A stretch of DNA of 64,000 nucleotides from Nitrobacter sp051912485 (GTDB lineage: Bacteria; Pseudomonadota; Alphaproteobacteria; Rhizobiales; Xanthobacteraceae), in contig NZ_CP196822.1 of assembly GCF_051912485.1 (NCBI RefSeq), forward strand, positions 2,604,001-2,668,000, written 5' to 3'. How positions within the stretch are numbered: position 1 is the stretch's first letter; each line of letters begins with the position of its first letter. The translations under genes and the position numbers were made by a program. Below the pieces are notes generated by a model that made no database searches, was not told the DNA's origin, and saw only the letters and a list, made by a program, of their open reading frames with translations. Positions 43,450 through 51,306 of this stretch are shown one piece after another.

Positions 43450-44706
43450 TCACAACCGGTGATCGCGGGTGAACCGCGCGACAGTTTGATCCGCGATCGC
43501 CGAAAGCTGCGCGGGATCAAGCGGGAAATCCGCGGCAAGCCAGGCATCTTCCGCAATCGTCAGAACATGTCCGAGCGCCGGGCCCGCCGCTATTCCGCGA
43601 GCGACGAAGTCCTCCGCCTTCAATGGGAACGCCGGAGGCTGCCAGCGCTGCGGCAGGGTTGCGACGTTTAGCCACGGCCCCGGATCGGCACCGAAGCCCG
43701 CCCGAGCCCAGGCCTGCATCAGCCGGTCACGGAAGCGGGGCGCGCCAAGCCGGTACAGCCGCCGCCGGGCGGTCGCCTCGTCCATGCCGCCAAGCCGCCA
43801 CCAGCGGTGACCCATCGAGTCCAGTTGCTTCGCCTCGGCATTGGAGAGCCGTAATCGCTGGGCGACCCGCCGCGCGTCTTCGGTGACCGACACCGCAAGC
43901 GCCGCGAGCCGGCGGACCGGATCCGGCGTCAGCTCCAGCGCACGCTCGGCGGCGATCATCGCCGCAAGCGGCCCGCGATAGGCGACGCCGCCGAGAATAG
44001 CCAGCAGCAGACCGCCATCCTCCATCGCGATCAGCGCCTCCACGGCCCCCTCAGCGACCAGCAGCTTCAGCATCTCCGCCCGCAATCGTTCGGCCGACAA
44101 CGTGCCAAGGCCGGCGCGGCCGCGGATGCAGGCGAGATAGCCGGCCTGGTCGGGCTCGCCTCCACCGTAGGCGGCGTGGATGCGAAAAAACCGCAAAATA
44201 CGCAGATAATCCTCGGCAATGCGCCGGTCCGGATCGCCGATGAAGCGCACGCGCCTCGCCGCGATGTCCTCGAGGCCGCCGACATGGTCATGCACCACGC
44301 CATCACCGTCGACCGACAAGCCATTGATGGTGAAATCGCGGCGCTCTGCATCGTGCGCCCAGTCGCGGCCGAACGCGACCCTGGCCTTGCGTCCGAAGGT
44401 CTCGACGTCCTCACGGAGTGTCGTGACCTCGAACGGCCGCCCCTCAACGACCAGCGTGACGGTGCCGTGCTCGACGCCGGTCGGAACGCTCTTGATGCGG
44501 GCGGCTGCGGCGCGGCGGATCACTTCCTCGGGTAGCGCGGTGGTTGCGAAGTCGATCTCGTCGACCGGCAGGTTCATCAAGGCGTTGCGAACCGCGCCGC
44601 CGACGACGCGCGCCTCCTCGCCCTTTTCATCGAGCAGCGCAAGAACGCGCGCCGCCGGACCCGATTTCAGCCAGCTCGCTTCGCGCAGCGAGCGGGCCGT
44701 GTTCAC
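43450..44706 (-). CDS. cca: CCA tRNA nucleotidyltransferase
   Basis: It adds or repairs the 3' CCA end of tRNA. The nucleotidyltransferase motif is RVVGGAVRNALMNLPVDEID with the catalytic acidic pair in EIDFAT, followed by AERRDFTINGLSVD and the flexible-loop block RFIGDPDRRIAEDYLRILRF. A GTG start at 44706 overlaps the preceding DUF6111 stop by 4 nt (GTGA) and gives 418 residues. A class II poly(A) polymerase is the alternative, but the alphaproteobacterial context supports CCA addition. Confidence 0.92.
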   Translation of the reverse strand: MNTARSLREASWLKSGPAARVLALLDEKGEEARVVGGAVRNALMNLPVDEIDFATTALPEEVIRRAAAARIKSVPTGVEHGTVTLVVEGRPFEVTTLREDVETFGRKARVAFGRDWAHDAERRDFTINGLSVDGDGVVHDHVGGLEDIAARRVRFIGDPDRRIAEDYLRILRFFRIHAAYGGGEPDQAGYLACIRGRAGLGTLSAERLRAEMLKLLVAEGAVEALIAMEDGGLLLAILGGVAYRGPLAAMIAAERALELTPDPVRRLAALAVSVTEDARRVAQRLRLSNAEAKQLDSMGHRWWRLGGMDEATARRRLYRLGAPRFRDRLMQAWARAGFGADPGPWLNVATLPQRWQPPAFPLKAEDFVARGIAAGPALGHVLTIAEDAWLAADFPLDPAQLSAIADQTVARFTRDHRL

Positions 44707-44966
44707 CTTTCGACTCCGGGCACCAGCCTGCCATCCTCGATATGCGCCGGGACGTAAGTCGAATCCGGCGGCGCGCCCGAAAAATGCGCCAGCAGGATGA
44801 AGCTGACGACAACCAGCACCAGCGCTGCGAGGGAGAGCCTCACAACGATGTGCGGCGGCCACGAGGCGGCGATCATGAAGTCCACACGGTTAGCGAACAG
44901 ATACGCCGCGTAGATCGCGAACGGAATCAGGAAGATTCCGACCTCCATAAGAACCGGACGTATCAT
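44703..44966 (-). CDS. DUF6111-type small membrane protein
   Basis: An 87-residue protein beginning MIRPVLMEVGIFLIPFAIYA with two hydrophobic segments (residues ~5-25 and ~42-62) and a C-terminal YVPAHIEDGRLVPG. This matches the small alphaproteobacterial family found between a NUDIX hydrolase gene and cca. It overlaps both neighbours by 4 nt, so the three are translationally coupled. The function is unknown. Confidence 0.82.
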   Translation of the reverse strand: MIRPVLMEVGIFLIPFAIYAAYLFANRVDFMIAASWPPHIVVRLSLAALVLVVVSFILLAHFSGAPPDSTYVPAHIEDGRLVPGVER

Positions 44967-45628
44967 TTGAGATAAACTCTCTCGTACAGCACGCGCAGGA
45001 TGCCGGCGGTCGCGCCCCAGATATAACGTTCCTCGAACGGCATCTCGTAGAACGAGCGCATTTTGCCGCGGAATAGCTTCCAACCCTGTTTGTGATTGTC
45101 CGGGTTCATCAGAAACGACAACGGCACCTCGAACGCCTCAACCACTTCATCCGCATTGAGGCGAAGGTCAAATCCCGGCTTCACCCGCGCCACCGTGGGC
45201 AAAATGCGGAAGTCGGCACTCGTGCCGTAGAGGTCGAGATAGCCGATCGGCTCGACGAAGTCGCGGGGCAGGCCGACCTCTTCCCATGCCTCGCGCAGCG
45301 CCGCGTCGACCGGCGAGGCATCGGTCGCATCGATCTTGCCGCCGGGAAATGCGATCTCGTTGGCGTGATCGCTGAGATGGGCGGCGCGCCGGGTCAGCAA
45401 CACGGTCGGCTCGTCGCGCGCCACCACCGGGATCAGGACCGCCGCCGCCCGCATCGGCTCGTCCCGGGCGATCTCCTGGAGCATGAAATCGCGATCCTGA
45501 TCGCCGGTCGACGGAGCAACGCCGGCGTCGGTCAGCCCCGGGGGGATGTCGAAGCGCAGCCGCGCCCGCGCGCGATCGAAAAATTTCTCGGCGCCGACAT
45601 CGGTGGCCGCGCCGCCTGACTCCCCCAT
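44963..45628 (-). CDS. NUDIX hydrolase, CoA pyrophosphatase-like
   Basis: A 221-residue protein with the NUDIX box FPGGKIDATDASPVDAALRE leading into AWEEVGL. The sequence LLTRRAAHLSDHANEIAFPGG just before the box is the extra motif of CoA pyrophosphatases. It probably hydrolyses CoA or its derivatives to 4'-phosphopantetheine and ADP. The ATG at 45628 is used; a TTG at 45640 would overlap the preceding gene. Its stop overlaps the DUF6111 start. Confidence 0.9.
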   Translation of the reverse strand: MGESGGAATDVGAEKFFDRARARLRFDIPPGLTDAGVAPSTGDQDRDFMLQEIARDEPMRAAAVLIPVVARDEPTVLLTRRAAHLSDHANEIAFPGGKIDATDASPVDAALREAWEEVGLPRDFVEPIGYLDLYGTSADFRILPTVARVKPGFDLRLNADEVVEAFEVPLSFLMNPDNHKQGWKLFRGKMRSFYEMPFEERYIWGATAGILRVLYERVYLK

Positions 45629-45636
45629 CGGCACGT

Positions 45637-46242
45637 TCAACCTACGTCCCTCACCTGCTCCGCATCCGCCATCACAAAGAACTCACCACCCGATTCGATC
45701 CCAAACATCATCCGTCCATCGATCATTCGTTGCTCGCCCATGTCAACAAGATCGTAATACAACGCCCGCGTCACCTTGGCCCAGAGACCGGCCCGAACGT
45801 GCAGGTAGGGCTTCAATCCACCGCCCTCCGAGGGCTCGAAGCGCAGCCGATGGCCAAAATCGCACTGCACCCAGTCGCCGACATTGGTGCGGAACCGCAG
45901 CACTGGGCCGTTTTCGGCCCGATCCCCGATCATCTCGACGGCGAGGAAAGGCGCGTCATCGACGCAGATGCCCACCTTCTCCACCGGCGTCACCAGAAAG
46001 TGTTTGCCGTCCTCGCGCTTCAGGATCGTGGAGAACAGCCGCACCAGCGCCGGCCGGCCGATCGGCGTTCTCATGTAAAACCATGTGCCGTCGCTGGCGA
46101 TTCGCATGTCCAGATCGCCGCAAAACGGCGGATTCCACAGATGCACAGGCGGCAGACCCTTGCCGGGCGAGCCAACGGCAACACGCGCGGCGGTCGTCAG
46201 TCCGTCCAGTGTCCGGTTCTCGGACCGCCCTTGCTTCGCCAT
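45637..46242 (-). CDS. DUF1285 domain protein
   Basis: A 201-residue soluble protein matching DUF1285: LPPVHLWNPPFCGDLDMRI, GTWFYMRTPIGRPALVRLFS and KHFLVTPVEKVGICVDDAPF. It is the first gene of the operon that continues with the NUDIX, DUF6111 and cca genes. The function is unknown. The gap upstream (46243-46535) separates it from the divergent moxR. Confidence 0.85.
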   Translation of the reverse strand: MAKQGRSENRTLDGLTTAARVAVGSPGKGLPPVHLWNPPFCGDLDMRIASDGTWFYMRTPIGRPALVRLFSTILKREDGKHFLVTPVEKVGICVDDAPFLAVEMIGDRAENGPVLRFRTNVGDWVQCDFGHRLRFEPSEGGGLKPYLHVRAGLWAKVTRALYYDLVDMGEQRMIDGRMMFGIESGGEFFVMADAEQVRDVG

Positions 46243-46311
46243 GGTTTACCCCGACGTTGGTCGCCTGTTCTGGCACAAAGAAGGACACAAGCCCACTAGT
46301 GTGGCGGTTCA

Positions 46312-46353
46312 GAAGTTCGCATCCAAGGTCGCTGCAAGGATATGCGAAACTTC
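46312..46353. repeat. Imperfect inverted repeat in the DUF1285-moxR gap
   Basis: GAAGTTCGCAT (46312-46322) and ATGCGAAACTTC (46342-46353) are inverted with one extra base. The flanking CACTAGTGTGGCGGTTCA looks like a transposon end, but no partner end or transposase remains. It may be a remnant or a regulatory hairpin. Confidence 0.4.
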
Positions 46354-46535
46354 GGAATCGGGGCACGGGGTGCGGATCCAAGGCCGGAACTGGCGCGATA
46401 ACTCGCCACTTCGTGATGCAATGGCTCGGAAAACCGGTATTGTGGCAATAGTTTAATTCAATGAATACATGGCGCTCGCATATGTTTAGCAGGCATGACG
46501 ACGCAAATGGCGCGGCCTCGCGCAAGGAGTGACGG

Positions 46536-47546
46536 ATGGCTGTGGACTCTGACAAGGGCGTCGAGAAACTGGAAGACGTGATCGTCCGCTCGGCCGAACA
46601 GGTCGCGGGGCAAGTTCGTGCGGCGCGGGACGCGATTTCCACCGTGATCTTCGGTCAGGAACGGGTGATCGAAAACACGCTGGTGACCATCCTCTCCGGC
46701 GGTCACGCGCTCCTGATCGGCGTCCCCGGCCTTGCCAAAACCAAGCTCGTGGAGACGCTCGGCGTCACCCTCGGGTTAGACGCCAAGCGCGTCCAGTTCA
46801 CGCCGGACCTGATGCCGTCGGACATCCTCGGCGCCGAAGTGATGGACGAGAGCAGCACCGGCAAACGCGCATTCCGCTTCATCGCCGGGCCGGTATTCGC
46901 GCAACTTCTGATGGCGGACGAAATCAACCGCGCCAGCCCGCGCACGCAATCGGCGCTGCTGCAGGCGATGCAGGAGCAGCACATCACCGTCGCCGGCGCG
47001 CGCCACGACCTGCCGAAACCCTTTCATGTGCTGGCGACGCAAAATCCGCTGGAGCAGGAGGGCACCTATCCGCTACCTGAAGCGCAGCTCGACCGCTTCC
47101 TGATGGAGATCGATGTCGACTATCCGGATCGCGACGCGGAACGCCGCATCCTGTTCGAAACCACCGGCGCAGACGAAACGCTGGCGAAGGCCGCGATGGA
47201 CGCCGATGTCGTTCTCGCCGCGCAGCGGCTGGTACGGCGGCTGCCGGTCGGCGACAGCGTGGTCGAAGCCATCCTGTCGCTGGTGCGCTCGGCACGTCCG
47301 GGCCCGGAGGGCGGCGAAACCGGAAAACTGATCGCATGGGGACCCGGACCCCGCGCCAGCCAGTCGTTGATGCTCGCGGTGCGCGCGCGCGCGCTGCTCG
47401 ACGGACGTCTTGCGCCCTCGATCGACGACGTGCTCGACCTCGCCGAGCCGGTGCTCAAACATCGCATGGCGCTGACCTTCACGGCCCGTGCCGAAGGTCG
47501 CACCATTTCTGACGTGATCGGACAACTGAAGACACGGATCGGTTGA
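46536..47546 (+). CDS. MoxR-family AAA+ ATPase
   Basis: A 336-residue AAA+ chaperone-like ATPase. Walker A is in GHALLIGVPGLAKTKLVETL, Walker B in LLMADEINRASPRTQSALLQ, and the sensor block is HVLATQNPLEQEGTYPLPEA, all typical of MoxR. AAGGAG precedes the ATG. It is the first gene of a four-gene operon with DUF58, DUF4159 and a large membrane protein; the DUF58 start overlaps its stop by 1 nt. MoxR proteins assemble metal- or VWA-containing complexes. Confidence 0.94.
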   Translation: MAVDSDKGVEKLEDVIVRSAEQVAGQVRAARDAISTVIFGQERVIENTLVTILSGGHALLIGVPGLAKTKLVETLGVTLGLDAKRVQFTPDLMPSDILGAEVMDESSTGKRAFRFIAGPVFAQLLMADEINRASPRTQSALLQAMQEQHITVAGARHDLPKPFHVLATQNPLEQEGTYPLPEAQLDRFLMEIDVDYPDRDAERRILFETTGADETLAKAAMDADVVLAAQRLVRRLPVGDSVVEAILSLVRSARPGPEGGETGKLIAWGPGPRASQSLMLAVRARALLDGRLAPSIDDVLDLAEPVLKHRMALTFTARAEGRTISDVIGQLKTRIG

Positions 47547-48487
47547 TGGTCGCAGCGGCCGCGCATGTCAGGCAGGAAATCGAAGCAGTCAGACGTGCCG
47601 ATGGTGAAAGCCGCACGCTGGCGGCGTCGCTGCCGCGTCTTGTGCTGGAAGCCCGTCGCATCGCTGCCAGTGTGATTCATGGCCTGCACGGCCGCCGCCG
47701 AGCCGGTTCGGGTGAAAGCTTCTGGCAATACCGCCGCTTCGTGTCCGGCGAGCCCTCGCAGAATGTCGACTGGCGTCGCTCCGCGCGCGACGATCATCTC
47801 TACGTCCGCGAGCATGAGTGGGAGGCCGCGCACACCGTTTGGATCTGGCCCGACCGCTCGGCGTCGATGGCCTTCGCGTCGCGGGAAGCGCGCGACAGCA
47901 AACTCGAGCGCGCCCTGATCGTGACCTTTGCACTCGCGGAGCTACTGGTGGCCGGCGGCGAACGCGTCGGCATTCCCGGGCTGATGAACCCGACCGCGAG
48001 CCGCAACGTCATCGACAGGATAGCGCAGGCGATACTGCACGATGATCTCGCGCGCGCCAGCCTGCCGCCGTCGTTCGTGCCGCCGGCGCGATCGGAGATC
48101 GTGGTGCTGTCGGACTTCTGGTCGCCGATCGGCGAGATCCGGACCATGCTCGCCGGGCTGTCGGCCTCCGGCGCGCACGGCACGCTGCTGCAGGTGGTCG
48201 ATCCCGCCGAGGAGACATTCCCTTATTCGGGACGCGTCGAGTTCGTTGAACCCGAGAATGGCAGCGTGATCACCGCGGGCCGCGCCGAACGATGGTCCCG
48301 CGACTACGTCGCGCGCGTCGCGCTGCATCGCGACCAGATCCGCGCCGAGACCAAAACGCTCGACTGGCTGTTCTCGACCCACACCACCGACCGCTCCGCC
48401 GCCGAATTGCTGTTGTTCCTCCATGGCGGCATGACGGCGAGCAAAGGTGGCGGGGTGGGCTCTGTCAAAGCGGGGCGCACGGCATGA
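47546..48487 (+). CDS. DUF58 domain protein (VWA-like)
   Basis: A 313-residue soluble protein with the DUF58 core GESFWQYRRFVSGEPSQNVD followed by WRRSARDDHLYVREHEWE, and a VWA-like segment WIWPDRSASMAFAS (DxSxS type). DUF58 proteins regularly follow moxR and are thought to be its client or adaptor. The ATG overlaps the moxR stop (TGATG), and its stop overlaps the next start (ATGA). Confidence 0.9.
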   Translation: MVAAAAHVRQEIEAVRRADGESRTLAASLPRLVLEARRIAASVIHGLHGRRRAGSGESFWQYRRFVSGEPSQNVDWRRSARDDHLYVREHEWEAAHTVWIWPDRSASMAFASREARDSKLERALIVTFALAELLVAGGERVGIPGLMNPTASRNVIDRIAQAILHDDLARASLPPSFVPPARSEIVVLSDFWSPIGEIRTMLAGLSASGAHGTLLQVVDPAEETFPYSGRVEFVEPENGSVITAGRAERWSRDYVARVALHRDQIRAETKTLDWLFSTHTTDRSAAELLLFLHGGMTASKGGGVGSVKAGRTA

Positions 48488-51297
48488 TGTCGGCGCTTCC
48501 GCTGTCGTTCCTGCAACCGCTGATGCTGCTAGGCCTGCTCAGCCTGCCGCTGCTTTGGTGGCTGCTGAGGGTAATGCCGCCGCGCCCGCGGCGGATCGAT
48601 TTTCCGCCGACACGATTGCTGTTCGATATCGCCGCGAAGGAAGAAACGCCGTCGCGCACCCCGTGGTGGCTGACGGCATTGCGGCTTCTGGCAGCAGCGC
48701 TGGTGATCTTCGCGGCCGCCGGACCGGTCTGGAATCCAAAGGCCGGCGCAGCTCGCAGCACCGCGCCATTGACGATCCTGCTCGACGACGGCTGGAGCGC
48801 CGCATCGAGCTGGGAGACGCGGATCAGGGCTGCGGATGAACTGATCGCCGATGCGGACAGCGATCGGCGCGGCGTCGCCATCGTGCCTCTGTCGGAGCCG
48901 GCGCGCGACATCACGCTGATGCCGGCCGGAACTGCGCGTGTGGCGCTGCGGCAGCTCGCGCCGAAGCCCTTCGCCGTCGAACGCGTCGAGACGCTGCCGG
49001 CGCTCGAACGCTTCCTGAAGGCATCCGGCGATAGCGACATCGTGTGGCTGTCCGACGGCATCAACAGCGGGCGTGGAGCGGAATTCGTCGACGGACTTCG
49101 CAAGGTGATCGGCGACCGTTCCCTGACCATCTTCGAGGGTGGCGCGCCACCGGCACATGCGCTGATCGCAGCGGAAAATGCCGCGGCCAAGATGACCGTG
49201 AAGGTTTTGCGTGCCACCGCGAACGGCCCGCCGGCCGGCGTCGTCCGGGCTCTCGACCAGAAAGGGGCGCCGATCGGTGAGACGCACTATGCGTTTCCGC
49301 CGCAGGACCGCGAAACCGAAGCTGCGTTCGAGCTACCGCTGGAGTTGCGCAACGATATCGCCCGGCTGGAAATCGCGGGCGAACGCTCCGCAGGCGCGGT
49401 TCAGTTGCTGGACAAGCGCTGGCGCCGCCGTGCCATCGGCGTGGTCAGCGGATCGAGCGCGGATACGGCGCAGCCGCTGCTCGCCTCGACGTTTTATCTG
49501 ACGCGCGCACTGACGCCGTTCGCCGACGTCCGGCTTGGCGAGGGCGCGCCGCAGCAGGTTGTCACCCAGTTTCTGGATCAGAAGCTGCCGATGATCGTCA
49601 TGGCCGACGTCGGCGCGCTGTCGCCGGAACTGCGCCAACGCATTGACACATGGCTCAACCAAGGCGGCGTGTTGGTGCGCTTCGCGGGGCCGCGTCTGGC
49701 TCAGGCCGACGACGACCTGGTGCCGGTAAAATTGCGCCACGGCGGCCGCAGTCTTGGCGGCAGCATGACATGGGAAAAGCCTCAGCATCTTGCAGCGTTC
49801 GCTGCGGACGGGCCGTTCGCAGGCCTTGCGGTCCCTAAGGACGTCACCGTCAGCCGGCAGGTGCTGGCCGAACCGGATGCGGCGCTCGCGGCAAAGAGCT
49901 GGGCGTCCCTCGTGGACGGAACGCCGCTCGTGACCGGCGAGCGTCGCGGCAAAGGCCTGCTGGCGCTGTTCCACGTCAGTGCCGACATGCGCTGGTCCGA
50001 TCTGCCAATGTCCGGCACCTTCGTCGAGATGCTGCGACGGATCGTCGATACCTCCGGCTACACCGCGAACACCGGCAAGACCGCCAACGCTGACACCAAG
50101 GCGGAAACCGTCGCACCGCTGCGAACGCTCGACGGCTTCGGCGCTTTCGGACCGCCGCCTGCCACGGCCAAACCCCTGCCGGTCGACTACCGTGGCCGCG
50201 GCACTATCGAGCATCCGCCCGGGTTCTACGGGCCCGCCGACGGGCCGATTGCCGTCAACACGCTGGCGGCAACCGACCGGATCGTGCCGCTGGATACCTC
50301 GGCGCTGCAGGCGCGGCGGGCGAGTTTCACCAATGCAGAACCGCACGATCTCCGGGGCATCCTGCTGTCCTCGTCGCTTGCATTGTTTCTGATCGACGCC
50401 GTCATCGTGGCGCTGCTTGGCGGCGGCCTCGCCGCATTGCTGCGTCGCCGCGCCGCCCATGCTGTGCTGGCTTTTGCGCTTGCGCTGCCGATGGTCGCTA
50501 TGACGCCCTCATTGTCTCGCGCCGACAGCGCCAGCGATGAGTTCGCGATGAAGGCCACCTCGCAGACGCGGCTCGCCTATGTCGTGACCGGCAACGCCGA
50601 CGTCGACAACATCGTCAAGGCCGGGATGAGCGGGCTCACATTGTTCCTCGCTCAGCGCACCGCGCTTGAAGCCGGCGATCCGATCGGCATTGACCCGGCG
50701 CGCGACGAACTGGCGTTCTTCCCGCTGATCTACTGGCCAGTCGTGCCGGGCGCGCCGAAACCATCGCAAAGCGCCCTCAACAAAATCGACGCCTACATGA
50801 AACAGGGCGGCACCGTTCTGTTCGATACCCGCGATGCGATCGACGCGCTGCCGGGACCGGACGGCCAGTCCCGGACACCGGGGATGCAGGCGCTGCGCGT
50901 CATTCTTTCATCGCTCGACGTCCCCGAACTCGAGCCGGTGCCCCACGAGCACGTGCTGGCCAAGACGTTCTATCTGCTGCACGATTTTCCGGGCCGCTTC
51001 ACCACCGGCCAGACCTGGGTCGAGGCGCTACCGCGCGACGAGAACGACGAGGCGGCGGCGCGGCCGGCGCGTGGCGGCGACGGCGTCTCGCCGATCATCA
51101 TCACCTCGAACGATCTCGCAGGTGCCTGGGCGATGCGAACTGACGGCCAGCCAATGCTGCCGCTCTCGCCGGGCGAACCGCGGCAACGCGAATTCGCGTT
51201 CCGCGCCGGCGTCAACATCGTGATGTACACGCTGACCGGCAACTACAAGGCGGACCAGGTCCACGCGCCGGCGCTGATCGAACGGCTGGGGCAGTAG
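48484..51297 (+). CDS. Membrane protein with BatA-like N-terminus and DUF4159 C-terminus
   Basis: A 937-residue protein. The N-terminus (SFLQPLMLLGLLSLPLLWWL, then LRLLAAALVIFAAAGPVW) is the double membrane segment of Bat/BatA proteins. A VWA-like region follows (LTILLDDGWSAASSWE), then a glutaminase-like beta-rich middle, another membrane pair near 640-690, and DUF4159 at the end (DELAFFPLIYWPVVPGAP, GGTVLFDTRDAID). The ATG at 48484 overlaps the DUF58 stop; longer frames upstream are spurious. It probably acts in the inner membrane with a large periplasmic part. Confidence 0.88.
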   Translation: MMSALPLSFLQPLMLLGLLSLPLLWWLLRVMPPRPRRIDFPPTRLLFDIAAKEETPSRTPWWLTALRLLAAALVIFAAAGPVWNPKAGAARSTAPLTILLDDGWSAASSWETRIRAADELIADADSDRRGVAIVPLSEPARDITLMPAGTARVALRQLAPKPFAVERVETLPALERFLKASGDSDIVWLSDGINSGRGAEFVDGLRKVIGDRSLTIFEGGAPPAHALIAAENAAAKMTVKVLRATANGPPAGVVRALDQKGAPIGETHYAFPPQDRETEAAFELPLELRNDIARLEIAGERSAGAVQLLDKRWRRRAIGVVSGSSADTAQPLLASTFYLTRALTPFADVRLGEGAPQQVVTQFLDQKLPMIVMADVGALSPELRQRIDTWLNQGGVLVRFAGPRLAQADDDLVPVKLRHGGRSLGGSMTWEKPQHLAAFAADGPFAGLAVPKDVTVSRQVLAEPDAALAAKSWASLVDGTPLVTGERRGKGLLALFHVSADMRWSDLPMSGTFVEMLRRIVDTSGYTANTGKTANADTKAETVAPLRTLDGFGAFGPPPATAKPLPVDYRGRGTIEHPPGFYGPADGPIAVNTLAATDRIVPLDTSALQARRASFTNAEPHDLRGILLSSSLALFLIDAVIVALLGGGLAALLRRRAAHAVLAFALALPMVAMTPSLSRADSASDEFAMKATSQTRLAYVVTGNADVDNIVKAGMSGLTLFLAQRTALEAGDPIGIDPARDELAFFPLIYWPVVPGAPKPSQSALNKIDAYMKQGGTVLFDTRDAIDALPGPDGQSRTPGMQALRVILSSLDVPELEPVPHEHVLAKTFYLLHDFPGRFTTGQTWVEALPRDENDEAAARPARGGDGVSPIIITSNDLAGAWAMRTDGQPMLPLSPGEPRQREFAFRAGVNIVMYTLTGNYKADQVHAPALIERLGQ

Positions 51298-51306
51298 GGT
51301 CGCCGC

